Source: Lachnoanaerobaculum umeaense (GTDB lineage: Bacteria > Bacillota > Clostridia > Lachnospirales > Lachnospiraceae). From it: a stretch of 64,000 bases of DNA. The stretch's first letter is position 1; every line of letters begins with the position of its first letter. The notes beneath the pieces were generated by a model. The model did no database searches and was not told where the DNA came from. It was given only the letters and a program-made list of their open reading frames with translations. Location of the stretch: positions 1,178,001 to 1,242,000 of the forward strand of contig NZ_CP032364.1 of assembly GCF_003589745.1 (NCBI RefSeq), in the 5' to 3' direction. The position numbers were made by a program, and so were the translations under genes. Positions 47,787 through 56,796 of the stretch are shown here, one piece after another.

Positions 47787-48467
47787 ATGAGATTATCAAA
47801 AAGATTGCAAACTATCGCAGATTTTATAAAGAAGGATGCAATAGTAGCGGATATAGGAACTGACCATGCACATATACCGATCTATCTTATAGAAAATAAG
47901 ATAATTGCCAAGGCATATGCTTGTGATATAAATATTGGACCATTAGAAAAAGCTAAGGAAAACATTAAGTTTTTCGGTGTGGAAGAAAACATTGTTCTAA
48001 GACTTTCAAATGGTCTTGAAAAAGTATCAAATGATGAGGTAGATACTATAATTATAGCAGGTATGGGTGGTGAACTTATTATTGATATTTTGGAGAGAGG
48101 TAGAAAATTTTTTGATAAGAAAAATACATTTATTCTTTCACCTCATACTAAGATAGATGAAGTACGGAGCTACCTTTTAAAAAACGGATTTGAAATATTT
48201 AGAGAAGATATGTGTATTGATGAGGGGAAGTTCTATACAGTAATGGAAGTTGTGTATATAGGTATTGAGAGCTTCTATTCAGATAGAGAACTTTTATATG
48301 GCAGATATCTTATTGGGAATAAAAATACTATATTGATAAAATTTCTTGAAAAAGAAAGGAACAAGTATTTGAATATTATTTCAAATGAGGGATTGAATAC
48401 TGAAAGAAAAGAAGAACTTTTAAAAAGACTGAATATAATTGAGGAGACCGTAGATGAAATGCAATGA
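47787..48467 (+). CDS. trmK: tRNA (adenine(22)-N1)-methyltransferase TrmK
   Basis: TrmK makes m1A22 in tRNA using S-adenosylmethionine. The 226-residue Rossmann-fold protein starts MRLSKRLQTIADFIKKDAIVADIGTDHAHIP. It contains the SAM loop, YACDINIGPLEKAKENI and the family motif IIIAGMGGELIIDIL, plus a C-terminal coiled coil. The sigA-trmK-Nif3 order is the same as in Bacillus (sigA, trmK/yqfN, yqfO). It overlaps the next gene by 14 bases. Confidence 0.94.
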   Translation: MRLSKRLQTIADFIKKDAIVADIGTDHAHIPIYLIENKIIAKAYACDINIGPLEKAKENIKFFGVEENIVLRLSNGLEKVSNDEVDTIIIAGMGGELIIDILERGRKFFDKKNTFILSPHTKIDEVRSYLLKNGFEIFREDMCIDEGKFYTVMEVVYIGIESFYSDRELLYGRYLIGNKNTILIKFLEKERNKYLNIISNEGLNTERKEELLKRLNIIEETVDEMQ

Positions 48468-49242
48468 TATTTTAGAATATTTAAATAATCTGTACCCACT
48501 GGAGCTGGCTATGGACTGGGACAACTCAGGATTTTTACTTGGCAAAAGAGATGCAGATATAAAAAATGTTTTAGTGGTACTTGATATCACAAATGATGTT
48601 CTTGACTTTGCAATAGAAAATAAAATTGATTTGATAGTGTCACACCATCCGATTATATTCTCATCTATAAAGAGAGTTACAGATGAAAATCTTTTGGGAA
48701 GTTATATTTTAAAAATACTTGAGAACAATATTTCAGTGATAGCAATGCATACAAATTTTGATATTGCAAAGGGCGGTATGGCTGATATAGCTATGGAGAA
48801 GCTTTATCTTAGTAATACAAAACCTCTTGAGGTAACGGATATTATAGATGGAGAAGCAGTAGGCATTGGGAAAATAGGAGATCTGAAAGAGCCATTAAGC
48901 ATAGATGAACTTATTGATCTTGTTAAGAAAAGCTTTGGTTTAAAGAGTGTTGTAGTATTTGGTAGAGAAAATGTAAGGGGAAGTATCTCAAAAATTGCAA
49001 TAAGCCCGGGGTCAGGGAAAGGAATGTATAAGTATGCACTTGGTGAGGTGGATGTACTTATTACAGGTGATATAACTCACCATGATGGTCTTGATGCAAT
49101 TAATGACGGAATATGTATTATAGATGCTACACATTATGGTCTTGAGCATGTATTTATAGAAAAAATTGCAAATGATCTGAATAAATATGATGGAATAAAA
49201 GTTTTTGAATTCAAAAGTACAAATCCTGTGGAGATAGTATAG
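48454..49242 (+). CDS. Nif3-like dinuclear metal centre protein (YqfO family)
   Basis: The 262 residues carry the conserved metal-site motifs of the NIF3/DUF34 family: AMDWDNSGFLLG, IVSHHPIIFS, MHTNFDIAKGGM and ATHYGLEHV. The biochemical role is unsettled; a GTP cyclohydrolase-like or regulatory function has been suggested for relatives. This is the short form without the PII-like insert. Its position next to trmK is conserved in Firmicutes. The following regulator gene starts three bases after its stop. Confidence 0.92.
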   Translation: MKCNDILEYLNNLYPLELAMDWDNSGFLLGKRDADIKNVLVVLDITNDVLDFAIENKIDLIVSHHPIIFSSIKRVTDENLLGSYILKILENNISVIAMHTNFDIAKGGMADIAMEKLYLSNTKPLEVTDIIDGEAVGIGKIGDLKEPLSIDELIDLVKKSFGLKSVVVFGRENVRGSISKIAISPGSGKGMYKYALGEVDVLITGDITHHDGLDAINDGICIIDATHYGLEHVFIEKIANDLNKYDGIKVFEFKSTNPVEIV

Positions 49243-49245
49243 GGG

Positions 49246-50343
49246 ATGGTAAAAATTTTTTTAGTAGAGGATGAAAAGTTTGTTAGAGAAGGTATAAAGA
49301 ATGAAATAGACTGGAAATCATATGGATTTGATTTTGTAGGGGAAGCTGCGGATGGAGAATTGGCACTTCCCCTAATTGAGATGTCAAGGCCCGATATTCT
49401 GATTACCGATATAAAAATGCCCTTTATGGACGGTTTGGAACTTGGAAGGATAGTAAAGGAGAAATTTCCGGAAACAGTAATTATATTTCTAAGTGGCTAT
49501 GATGATTTCGATTATGCACAAAAAGCAATACATATAGGTGCATCTGAATATCTTTTAAAACCTATTTCAAAGGAAAAACTCTTATCTGTGCTAAAGAAAA
49601 TAAAGACAGTTATTATTTCAAAGTCAAATAATACTGTTGAAAATATAAAAATAGAAGATATTGAAATTGATATAAAGAAATTTGATACATCAGGATTTAA
49701 TAAAGGTAAATTAAAAGAGTTTGTAATAAGTGGAAACAGTTTAGATATTGAGAGCTTTGTAGATGTATATATGAATACATTGGGTAGTCAATTAAAATCT
49801 CTGATATTTAGGCAGTATATTATTATGGATGCATTCATAGAATTAAACAATATTTTTGATAATAATGTGACTGAAAAAGAAATTTTTGGAAATAAATTTG
49901 GAAGTATGGAAGCATTCGATTTGGCAGTGACAGATATCTATACAGTGAAAGATTATTTATTAAAAATTTTACTATATACAGTTGATAAAAGGGAACAGCT
50001 TGCAGGAAAGAATTATAGTTTTTTATTAAACAAAGCAAAGGACTTTGTTGAGAAGAATTATATGAATTGTGATATATCATTGAATAATGTGGCAGAATAT
50101 ATAGGACTGAGTCCTACATACTTTAGTACAATATTTAAGCAGGAATTGGGAATTAATTTTATAGATTATTTGACAAAGACCAGAATAAATGAAGCTAAAA
50201 TACTTTTAAGAAGTACTGATAAAAGAATATCAGATATCGCCATGGAAGTGGGATACAGAGATCAGCATTATTTCAGTTCGTCATTTAAAAAATATCAAGG
50301 TGATACCCCCAAGGCATATAGAGAAAATAAAAATGAAAAATAG
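49246..50343 (+). CDS. YesN/AraC-type response regulator
   Basis: This 365-residue transcription regulator has a receiver domain (acidic DE near residue 8, phospho-acceptor Asp55 in DILITDIKMPFMDG, LKPIS). A middle linker and a C-terminal AraC-type double helix-turn-helix follow (about 265-360, with NVAEYIGLSPTYFSTIFKQ and ISDIAMEVGYRDQHYFSSSFKKY). Such regulators usually control a neighbouring sugar transporter, here the YtfQ-type system at 51955. It overlaps the kinase gene by 11 bases and is only three bases from the Nif3 gene. Confidence 0.93.
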   Translation: MVKIFLVEDEKFVREGIKNEIDWKSYGFDFVGEAADGELALPLIEMSRPDILITDIKMPFMDGLELGRIVKEKFPETVIIFLSGYDDFDYAQKAIHIGASEYLLKPISKEKLLSVLKKIKTVIISKSNNTVENIKIEDIEIDIKKFDTSGFNKGKLKEFVISGNSLDIESFVDVYMNTLGSQLKSLIFRQYIIMDAFIELNNIFDNNVTEKEIFGNKFGSMEAFDLAVTDIYTVKDYLLKILLYTVDKREQLAGKNYSFLLNKAKDFVEKNYMNCDISLNNVAEYIGLSPTYFSTIFKQELGINFIDYLTKTRINEAKILLRSTDKRISDIAMEVGYRDQHYFSSSFKKYQGDTPKAYRENKNEK

Positions 50344-51760
50344 TATACAAAATTATGTTATGAAGAGGTTGCTTATAACCTTTATTCCTATATTATTTAT
50401 TATTATTTATCTTTTATTTGTGTTAAAATGGCAAAATGATAAGTACATAAATATAGTCAAGAACCTTAGCATTGCTACAGAATTTAATTTTAAATTTAAA
50501 GAGAATATTGATCATAAGATGTATAGAGTAGTAATAGGTGCTGACACCATAGAAAATCAAAATCCATACGAAGATCTGGATTATGCAAAGAATATATTTG
50601 AAAAGCTTTTGGAATACAGTGATTCAAATGATGATAAGAACAGGCCGAAAGGACTTATAATTCTTACGGATATACTGAAAAAACAGATAGACAATATTGC
50701 AAAAAGTGACATTTACAAAGACTACAATAAAAATATGGATAGTCTGGAGTATGATATAAGAGTAACAACAGAGCTTATAGAAGATACTGTAAATGACTAC
50801 ATTTATGAGGAAACAAAGGAGCTTAATGTATTAAGTATCATGTTGAGAGATCAAATGACAGCTATATTTGTTGCCAGTATTATAAGTATATTTTGTATCT
50901 TATATTTTACTGTTTTTATGTACAAAAAGGTATCTAGGCATATAGCAATACCTATTGAAAAGCTTTGTAATTATACAAAGAGGAGTGAAAATGATTTATT
51001 AGAAAATAATCTGGAAAGTAATATTTTGGAGATTGATGAGCTTTCTGAAAATTTCAATGATAAAATTATTAGAATAAAAGAACTCATAGAAAATATAAAG
51101 ATAGAGCAAAAGAATAAGAAAAATACAGAGCTGTGGCTGTTACAGTCACAGATAAATCCACATTTTTTATACAATACTCTGGATACGGTAGTTTGGATGG
51201 CTGAAGCCGGTGATTCAAAAAAAGTTGTAGAGATGATTACAGCATTATCAAGTTTTCTAAGAATAGGACTTAATAATGGAAGAAGGTTTATACAGATAAG
51301 GGAGGAAATAAGGCATATAGAAAGCTATTTAAAGATACAGAAATTTAGATATGAAGATATTTTAGAGTACAGTATAGAAATAGAAGATAGCTTATATGAT
51401 ATGAGAATTTTGAAGCTTTTATTACAGCCAATAGTAGAAAATGCACTATACCATGGTATAAAATATAAGAGATCAGGTGGTAAAATCTGTATAAAGGGCT
51501 ATATTAAAAATGATAGAATAATTTTAAGTATAATGGACAATGGTATAGGCATGGATAGTATAAAACTTGCAAGCCTAAGAAGTATCATCGAAGGGAAAAG
51601 TATAGAGGAAAATGACAAAGTAAGAACTTCAAGTGAGGGTTTTGGAATATATAATGTAGCAGAAAGAATCAGGCTTTATTATGGCAATGAATACGGGATT
51701 ATAATTGAAAGTGAAGAGGGAGTGGGTACAAATGTTATGATAGAATTACCTGTAGAATAG
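50333..51760 (+). CDS. YesM-type sensor histidine kinase
   Basis: This is the membrane kinase partner of the AraC-type regulator. With the start at ATG 50333 the protein has about 475 residues. It has a transmembrane helix at about 10-28, an extracytoplasmic sensor of about 150 residues and a second helix at about 180-205. A HAMP-like linker and the His_kinase motif QSQINPHFLYNTLDTVVWM carry the phospho-His. The ATPase domain has LQPIVENALYHGI and DNGIGMD. The frame extends upstream to 50300, but that region lies inside the regulator gene and has no binding site. Confidence 0.92.
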   Translation: MKNSIQNYVMKRLLITFIPILFIIIYLLFVLKWQNDKYINIVKNLSIATEFNFKFKENIDHKMYRVVIGADTIENQNPYEDLDYAKNIFEKLLEYSDSNDDKNRPKGLIILTDILKKQIDNIAKSDIYKDYNKNMDSLEYDIRVTTELIEDTVNDYIYEETKELNVLSIMLRDQMTAIFVASIISIFCILYFTVFMYKKVSRHIAIPIEKLCNYTKRSENDLLENNLESNILEIDELSENFNDKIIRIKELIENIKIEQKNKKNTELWLLQSQINPHFLYNTLDTVVWMAEAGDSKKVVEMITALSSFLRIGLNNGRRFIQIREEIRHIESYLKIQKFRYEDILEYSIEIEDSLYDMRILKLLLQPIVENALYHGIKYKRSGGKICIKGYIKNDRIILSIMDNGIGMDSIKLASLRSIIEGKSIEENDKVRTSSEGFGIYNVAERIRLYYGNEYGIIIESEEGVGTNVMIELPVE

Positions 51761-51874
51761 AAATTTCATTTTAAGACCACATACTGTACATATTATTCAT
51801 AATATATTGAACATTTATCTTAAAATAACATACAAAAATATAAAGTTAAAAAAATAATATAAAAAATACGCAAA

Positions 51875-51902
51875 AAAATCTATGTTTTCATAGGTTTTTT
51901 TA
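51875..51902 (+). terminator. Intrinsic terminator before the sugar ABC operon
   Basis: AATCTATG and CATAGGTT around TTTT, with flanking A and T runs, form an AT-rich terminator stem. It separates the two-component genes from the transporter genes and could work in both directions. Confidence 0.7.
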
Positions 51903-51905
51903 TAT

Positions 51906-51929
51906 TATAATATAGGAAACAAAAGTTTC
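51906..51929 (+). promoter_or_regulatory. -10 element and operator-like inverted repeat upstream of the binding-protein gene
   Basis: TATAAT at 51906-51911 is followed by GAAAC-AAAA-GTTTC (51916-51929) at the expected transcription start. No good -35 exists; it would fall in the terminator stem, so activation by a regulator is plausible. Confidence 0.45.
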
Positions 51930-51954
51930 GTAAATAAATTCAAAGGAGGAGTTT

Positions 51955-53022
51955 ATGAGTAAAAGAGGTTTAAGTTTGTTTGTATCCGCAATTATGTTGA
52001 CAATGTTTGCACTTACAGGCTGTGGTGGAGGAACTAAGGCAACTGAAGAGACCAAGGCAGTTGAAGCAACTGAGGCTACAAAGGAAGAGGCAAAGAGTGA
52101 AGAATCTAAAGAAGCCGGAAAAACCATAGTAGTAGGTTATGCACAGGTGGGTGCTGAGTCTGATTGGAGAACAGCAAATACAGAGTCATTTAAAACTACA
52201 TTTGTTCCTGAGAATGGATATGAGCTGATATTTAATGATGCACAGCAAAAACAGGAAAATCAAATAAAGGCTATCAGAGATTTTATACAGCAGGAAGTTG
52301 ATTATATAGTACTTGCACCTGTTGTAGAGACCGGATGGGATACTGTTTTACAAGAAGCAAAGGATGCAGGTATACCTGTAATACTTTCAGACCGTATGAT
52401 AAAGACCTCAGATGATTCGCTTTATACTGCACTTGTATGTGGTGATTTCATAAAAGAGGGTGAGACTGCAGGCCATTGGCTTGAGGATTATTTGAAGTCA
52501 AAGAATGTAGCAGCTGATGAAAAGATTAACATAGTTACACTTCAAGGTACAATAGGAGCATCAGCTCAAGTAGGTAGAACAGACGGATTTGCAAATGTTT
52601 TAGCAAATAATGCAAACTGGAATATGCTGGCAAAGCAGACAGGTGAGTTTACACAGTCAAAGGGTCAGGAAGTTATGGAGTCATTCCTAAAGCAGTTTGA
52701 TGATATTGATGTTGTAGTTGCAGAAAATGACAATATGGCTTTTGGTGCTATAGATGCAATAAAGGCTGCAGGAAAGACATGCGGACCGGATGGCGATATA
52801 ACAGTTATATCATTTGATGCTGTAAAGGCAGCTTTTGATGCAATGATTGCAGGTGATTTGAATGCAAGTATTGAGTGTAGCCCACTTCATGGGCCAAGAG
52901 TAGCAGAGATTATTCAAAAACTTGAGAAGGGTGAAACAGTGGATAAGATTCAATATGTGGATGAATCATATTTTGATACAAGTATGGATCTTGAGAAGAT
53001 AAAGTCTGAGAGAGCTTATTAA
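51955..53022 (+). CDS. ytfQ: Sugar ABC transporter substrate-binding lipoprotein (YtfQ-like)
   Basis: This is the extracytoplasmic sugar receptor of an ABC importer. The lipoprotein signal ends LTGC (Cys22), followed by a Thr/Glu/Lys-rich linker to about residue 55. The periplasmic-binding fold then starts with IVVGYAQVGAESDWRTANTES, DAQQKQENQIKAIRDFIQQ and LAPVVETGWDTVL. These motifs closely match YtfQ, the galactofuranose receptor of E. coli. The exact sugar remains an inference. AAGGAGG precedes the ATG. A terminator-like hairpin lies between this gene and the ATPase gene. Confidence 0.92.
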   Translation: MSKRGLSLFVSAIMLTMFALTGCGGGTKATEETKAVEATEATKEEAKSEESKEAGKTIVVGYAQVGAESDWRTANTESFKTTFVPENGYELIFNDAQQKQENQIKAIRDFIQQEVDYIVLAPVVETGWDTVLQEAKDAGIPVILSDRMIKTSDDSLYTALVCGDFIKEGETAGHWLEDYLKSKNVAADEKINIVTLQGTIGASAQVGRTDGFANVLANNANWNMLAKQTGEFTQSKGQEVMESFLKQFDDIDVVVAENDNMAFGAIDAIKAAGKTCGPDGDITVISFDAVKAAFDAMIAGDLNASIECSPLHGPRVAEIIQKLEKGETVDKIQYVDESYFDTSMDLEKIKSERAY

Positions 53023-53047
53023 TTTATTTTGTATAAAGGTAATAGTG

Positions 53048-53080
53048 GGAGTGAGGAGTGGATTGCCCCTCACTCCTTTT
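53048..53080 (+). terminator. Intercistronic hairpin between binding-protein and ATPase genes
   Basis: A perfect 9-bp stem, GGAGTGAGG with CCTCACTCC around an 11-base loop, is followed by TTTT. It probably causes partial termination or protects the upstream mRNA, raising binding-protein level over transporter level. Confidence 0.75.
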
Positions 53081-53089
53081 GAGGTGATT

Positions 53090-54592
53090 ATGGATAATCT
53101 ATTGGAGATGAGAGGTATTTGTAAAAATTTTCCGGGAGTAAAGGCACTTGAAAATGTAGATTTTAGTTTAAAGAAGGGTGAAATCCATGCTTTGATGGGA
53201 GAAAATGGTGCAGGAAAATCCACTCTTATAAAGGTACTTACCGGAGTTGAGGAGTTCGAAACCGGAAAGATTATTCTAGAGGATAAAAGCATTGTAAATA
53301 AAAGCCCAAAGGAAGCACAAAGAAATGGAATCAGTACAGTTTATCAGGAAGTGAATCTTTGTCCTAATATATCTGTAGCAGAAAATCTTTTTTTAGACAG
53401 AGAACCAAGAAAGTTTGGACTTATTGACTGGCAAAAGATGAATAGAATGTCCAAAGAACTTTTAGATAAACTGAATATTAATATAGATGTGACAAAGCCG
53501 ACTGAGAATTATTCCATTGCAATACAGCAGATGATAGCTATAGCCAGAGCAGTAGATATGTCAGCTAAGGTACTTATACTTGATGAGCCGACATCATCCT
53601 TGGATGATGGAGAAGTTGAAAAACTCTTTACACTGATGAGGAAACTAAAAAAAGATGGCATCGGTATAATATTTGTTACACATTTTTTGGAGCAGGTATA
53701 TGCTGTATGTGATAAGATCACTGTACTAAGGAATGGATGCTTTGTTGGTGAATTTGAGGTGGAAAATCTTCCAAGGGTACAGCTGGTTGCAAAAATGATG
53801 GGTAAGGATTTCAATGATCTTGAAAACATTAAGGGAGAGGGCAAGGAGTCTGATAATAAAGAAGTTCTTTTAAAGGCTGAGTCTATTGGTTCAAAGGGTA
53901 ATATAAGGCCTTTTGACTTGGAATTAAATAAGGGAGAGGTAGTAGGAATAACAGGCCTACTGGGCTCAGGGCGTTCTGAGATGGTAAGGTCTATATATGG
54001 AGCGGATAGAGTTGATAGTGGAAAGCTTGTTTTTAAAAATAATGAAGTAAAAATAAATGCACCTATAGATGCTATGAAGCTTGGTATGGCATATCTTCCT
54101 GAAAATAGGAAGGATGAAGGAATTATAGCGGATTTGTCAGTTAGAGAGAATCTGATAATAGCATTGCAGGCAAAGCAGGGTATTTTTAAGCTTATTCCAA
54201 ACAAAAAGCAGGAGGAATTTGTAGATAAATATATTGAAATATTACAGATTAAAACTGCAAGTAGAGAAACACCTATAAAACAACTTTCAGGTGGTAATCA
54301 GCAAAAGGTAATACTGGGTAGATGGCTGCTTACAAATCCGGATTTACTAATATTAGATGAGCCAACCAGAGGTATTGATGTAGGAACAAAAACAGAAATA
54401 CAAAAACTAGTACTAAGCTTGGCAAATGATGGTATGAGTGTAATATTTATTTCATCAGAGATAGAGGAGATGATTAGAACTTGTTCAAGAATGGTGGTAA
54501 TGAGAGATAAGAAAAAAGTTGGTGAGTTGAAATCTGATGAGATTTCTCAAAATAATATAATGAGTGCTATAGCAGGAGGTGCAGATAAATGA
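53090..54592 (+). CDS. ytfR: Sugar ABC transporter ATP-binding protein (YtfR-like)
   Basis: This double-ABC ATPase of the sugar importer has about 500 residues. The first domain has Walker A GENGAGKST and VLILDEPTSSLDDGE. The second has the degenerate loop GLLGSGRSEMV, signature LSGGNQQKVILGRWL and LLILDEPTRGIDVGTK, the usual pattern for CUT2 sugar ATPases. The ATG at 53090, preceded by TGAGGTG, is chosen over an upstream frame (53045) that would run through the hairpin. Its stop overlaps the permease start. Confidence 0.94.
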   Translation: MDNLLEMRGICKNFPGVKALENVDFSLKKGEIHALMGENGAGKSTLIKVLTGVEEFETGKIILEDKSIVNKSPKEAQRNGISTVYQEVNLCPNISVAENLFLDREPRKFGLIDWQKMNRMSKELLDKLNINIDVTKPTENYSIAIQQMIAIARAVDMSAKVLILDEPTSSLDDGEVEKLFTLMRKLKKDGIGIIFVTHFLEQVYAVCDKITVLRNGCFVGEFEVENLPRVQLVAKMMGKDFNDLENIKGEGKESDNKEVLLKAESIGSKGNIRPFDLELNKGEVVGITGLLGSGRSEMVRSIYGADRVDSGKLVFKNNEVKINAPIDAMKLGMAYLPENRKDEGIIADLSVRENLIIALQAKQGIFKLIPNKKQEEFVDKYIEILQIKTASRETPIKQLSGGNQQKVILGRWLLTNPDLLILDEPTRGIDVGTKTEIQKLVLSLANDGMSVIFISSEIEEMIRTCSRMVVMRDKKKVGELKSDEISQNNIMSAIAGGADK

Positions 54593-55641
54593 GTAAATTT
54601 AATTTAAAAAAAATATCATCTGCCAGATTATTTCTGCCCATACTGAGTTTGATTTTGGTTTTAATTATAAATATGATAAAGACTCCCAATTTTTTCAATA
54701 TCACAGTACAAAATGGGGTTCTTTACGGATATATAATAGATGTTATCAATCGTGCAAGTGAGCTTGTTATATTGGCAGTTGGTATGACTTTAGTTGTAGC
54801 TTCATCAGGAGGTACAGATATATCGGTAGGTGCGGTTTGTGCATTGGCCGGTGCGGTTGCCTGCTTTGTTTTATCAGGAGGAGAAGTTTCTACAGATATA
54901 TACCATGCACCATATATATTAGCATTTTTTGCTGCAATATTAGTTGGACTGGCCTGTGGTTCATTTAATGCATTTCTTGTGGCGAAGATGAATATACAGC
55001 CTATGGTTGCAACCCTTATATTGTTTACAGCAGGAAGAGGAATGGCACAGCTTGTAACAAATGGTCAGATAACCTATATCAGAGTGGAATCGTTTAAAAT
55101 GCTGGGAAATTCAATTCAAGGCATTCCGCTTCCCACCCCTGTATTTGTTGCAATAGTAGTAGTTATATTGACTTTGTTAGTGCTAAAAAAGACTGCTTTA
55201 GGACTTTACATAGAAACTGTCGGTATAAATAATAAAGCTGCAAAGCTTGTGGGATTAAATCCTGTACTTATACAATTTATAGCATATGCATTTTGTGGGC
55301 TTTTAGCAGGTCTTGCAGGAATGATTGTATCATCTAGAGTTTATTCGGCAGATGCGAATAATGCCGGTCTTAATATAGAGCTTGATGCCATACTTGCAGT
55401 GGCACTGGGTGGAAACAGCCTGGGTGGAGGCAAATTTTCATTACTCGGAAGTGTTATAGGAGCTTATACTATTCAGGCACTTACGACAACATTGTATGCT
55501 ATGAGCGTTTCTGCAGATCAGCTTCCGGTATATAAGGCTATAGTTGTAGTGATCATAGTTTCTTTGCAGTCTAAAGAATTTCAAAGGATTATAAGAGAAC
55601 TTAAGCTTAAAAAGAAAGTGGAGATGGCATATGAAAGATAA
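54589..55641 (+). CDS. ytfT: Sugar ABC transporter permease (YtfT-like)
   Basis: This is the first membrane subunit of the CUT2-type sugar importer, 350 residues with about ten helices. Family motifs are VGMTLVVASSGGTDISVGAV, AGRGMAQLVTNG and AVALGGNSLGGGKFS. The start overlaps the ATPase stop by four bases (ATGA) and the end overlaps the next permease by 11 bases. Two different permeases imply a heterodimeric channel as in E. coli YtfT-YjfF. Confidence 0.93.
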   Translation: MSKFNLKKISSARLFLPILSLILVLIINMIKTPNFFNITVQNGVLYGYIIDVINRASELVILAVGMTLVVASSGGTDISVGAVCALAGAVACFVLSGGEVSTDIYHAPYILAFFAAILVGLACGSFNAFLVAKMNIQPMVATLILFTAGRGMAQLVTNGQITYIRVESFKMLGNSIQGIPLPTPVFVAIVVVILTLLVLKKTALGLYIETVGINNKAAKLVGLNPVLIQFIAYAFCGLLAGLAGMIVSSRVYSADANNAGLNIELDAILAVALGGNSLGGGKFSLLGSVIGAYTIQALTTTLYAMSVSADQLPVYKAIVVVIIVSLQSKEFQRIIRELKLKKKVEMAYER

Positions 55642-56650
55642 GATAAAAAATATAGATAACAAGACATTTTTACTTTATATGACGATAGTTCTTTTTATTA
55701 TAATGTATGCTATTGGAATTATAATGTTTGGAAGTAAGGGATTTCAAAAGCCACAGGTATTCCTCAATCTTTTTATATCAAATGCAGGTCTTATAGTTAT
55801 AGCTACAGGTATGACTATGGTAATAATATCAGGTGGTATTGATATTTCTGTCGGATCATTTGTCGCACTTACCTGTATGGTACTGGCCTTTATGATGGAA
55901 AAGGGTAAGATGAGTGCAATAAGTTCTATTTTTGTAGTAATTATAATGGGACTAGTATTTGGATTTGTCCAAGGAGTACTTATATCATATCTGAATATAC
56001 AGCCATTTATAGTAACTCTTGCAGGTATGTTTTTTGCAAGAGGTATGACTGCAATTATATCTCAAGAGATGATAAGTATAACTAATGAGACATTTCTTTC
56101 CTGGGCAAATAAAAAGGTTACCATTCCTTTATTTGGAATAGTGAATAAAAAAGGTGTAGTAGTATATCCATATATTTATCCAACTGTAATAATCGCATTA
56201 ATTATACTGGTACTTATGTTTGTTTTACTGAAATACACAAAGTTTGGAAGAAGTGTATATGCAGTAGGTGGAAATGAGCAGTCTGCACTGTTACTGGGGC
56301 TAAATGTAAAAAAGATAAAATTACAGGTATATATACTTAATGGCTTGCTCTGTTCTATAGGTGGATTTTTATTCTGTCTAAATACTTGTGCAGGTTTTGT
56401 GGAGCAGGCAAAGGGATTTGAGATGGAAGCAATAGCCGGTTCTGTTATAGGAGGTACATTGCTGACAGGTGGAGTTGGAAATGTATTTGGAAGTCTATTC
56501 GGTGTACTTATAAAGGGAACAATAGAGGCATTTGTAAGCTTCCAGGGAACATTATCTTCTTGGTGGACAAAGATAATAATAGCAACAATATTGGCATTCT
56601 TTATAATATTGCAGAGTATATTGGCAATGTCAAAGAAGAGCCGGAAGTAA
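55631..56650 (+). CDS. yjfF: Sugar ABC transporter permease (YjfF-like)
   Basis: This second permease has 339 residues with MTMVIISGGIDISVGSFVAL, ARGMTAIISQEM and GTLLTGGVGNVFGSLFGV. It is homologous to, but distinct from, the upstream permease. It is the last gene of the transporter operon and ends before a terminator. No sugar-catabolic genes are attached, so the fate of the imported sugar is not shown here. Confidence 0.93.
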   Translation: MKDKIKNIDNKTFLLYMTIVLFIIMYAIGIIMFGSKGFQKPQVFLNLFISNAGLIVIATGMTMVIISGGIDISVGSFVALTCMVLAFMMEKGKMSAISSIFVVIIMGLVFGFVQGVLISYLNIQPFIVTLAGMFFARGMTAIISQEMISITNETFLSWANKKVTIPLFGIVNKKGVVVYPYIYPTVIIALIILVLMFVLLKYTKFGRSVYAVGGNEQSALLLGLNVKKIKLQVYILNGLLCSIGGFLFCLNTCAGFVEQAKGFEMEAIAGSVIGGTLLTGGVGNVFGSLFGVLIKGTIEAFVSFQGTLSSWWTKIIIATILAFFIILQSILAMSKKSRK

Positions 56651-56696
56651 AATTATATGTAGAAATAATATTTTGTTATAAGTGAATAATTTTTAA

Positions 56697-56726
56697 ATGC
56701 TGTCATTTATATATGGCAGTATTTTT
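56697..56726 (+). terminator. Intrinsic terminator after the sugar ABC operon
   Basis: ATGCTGTCA pairs with TGGCAGTAT (nine pairs, two G-T) and is followed by a T-rich run. Confidence 0.75.
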
Positions 56727-56735
56727 ATTTTTAGG

Positions 56736-56763
56736 TTGAAATTTTATGAACATATGTTATGAT
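56736..56763 (+). promoter_or_regulatory. Promoter for the pilus operon
   Basis: -35 TTGAAA, a 16-bp spacer and -10 TATGAT with the extended TGT just before it. The predicted start (about 56770) gives a leader of only about 27 bases, with the GGAGGAGG binding site within it. Confidence 0.65.
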
Positions 56764-56796
56764 AAGTCCATATTATTTTGATGGAGGAGGTGCATA

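Noticed and set aside
53045..53089. Upstream extension of the sugar ABC ATPase to 53045
   Set aside because: It would translate through the intercistronic hairpin. ATG 53090 has a proper binding site, and the standard ABC start follows it.
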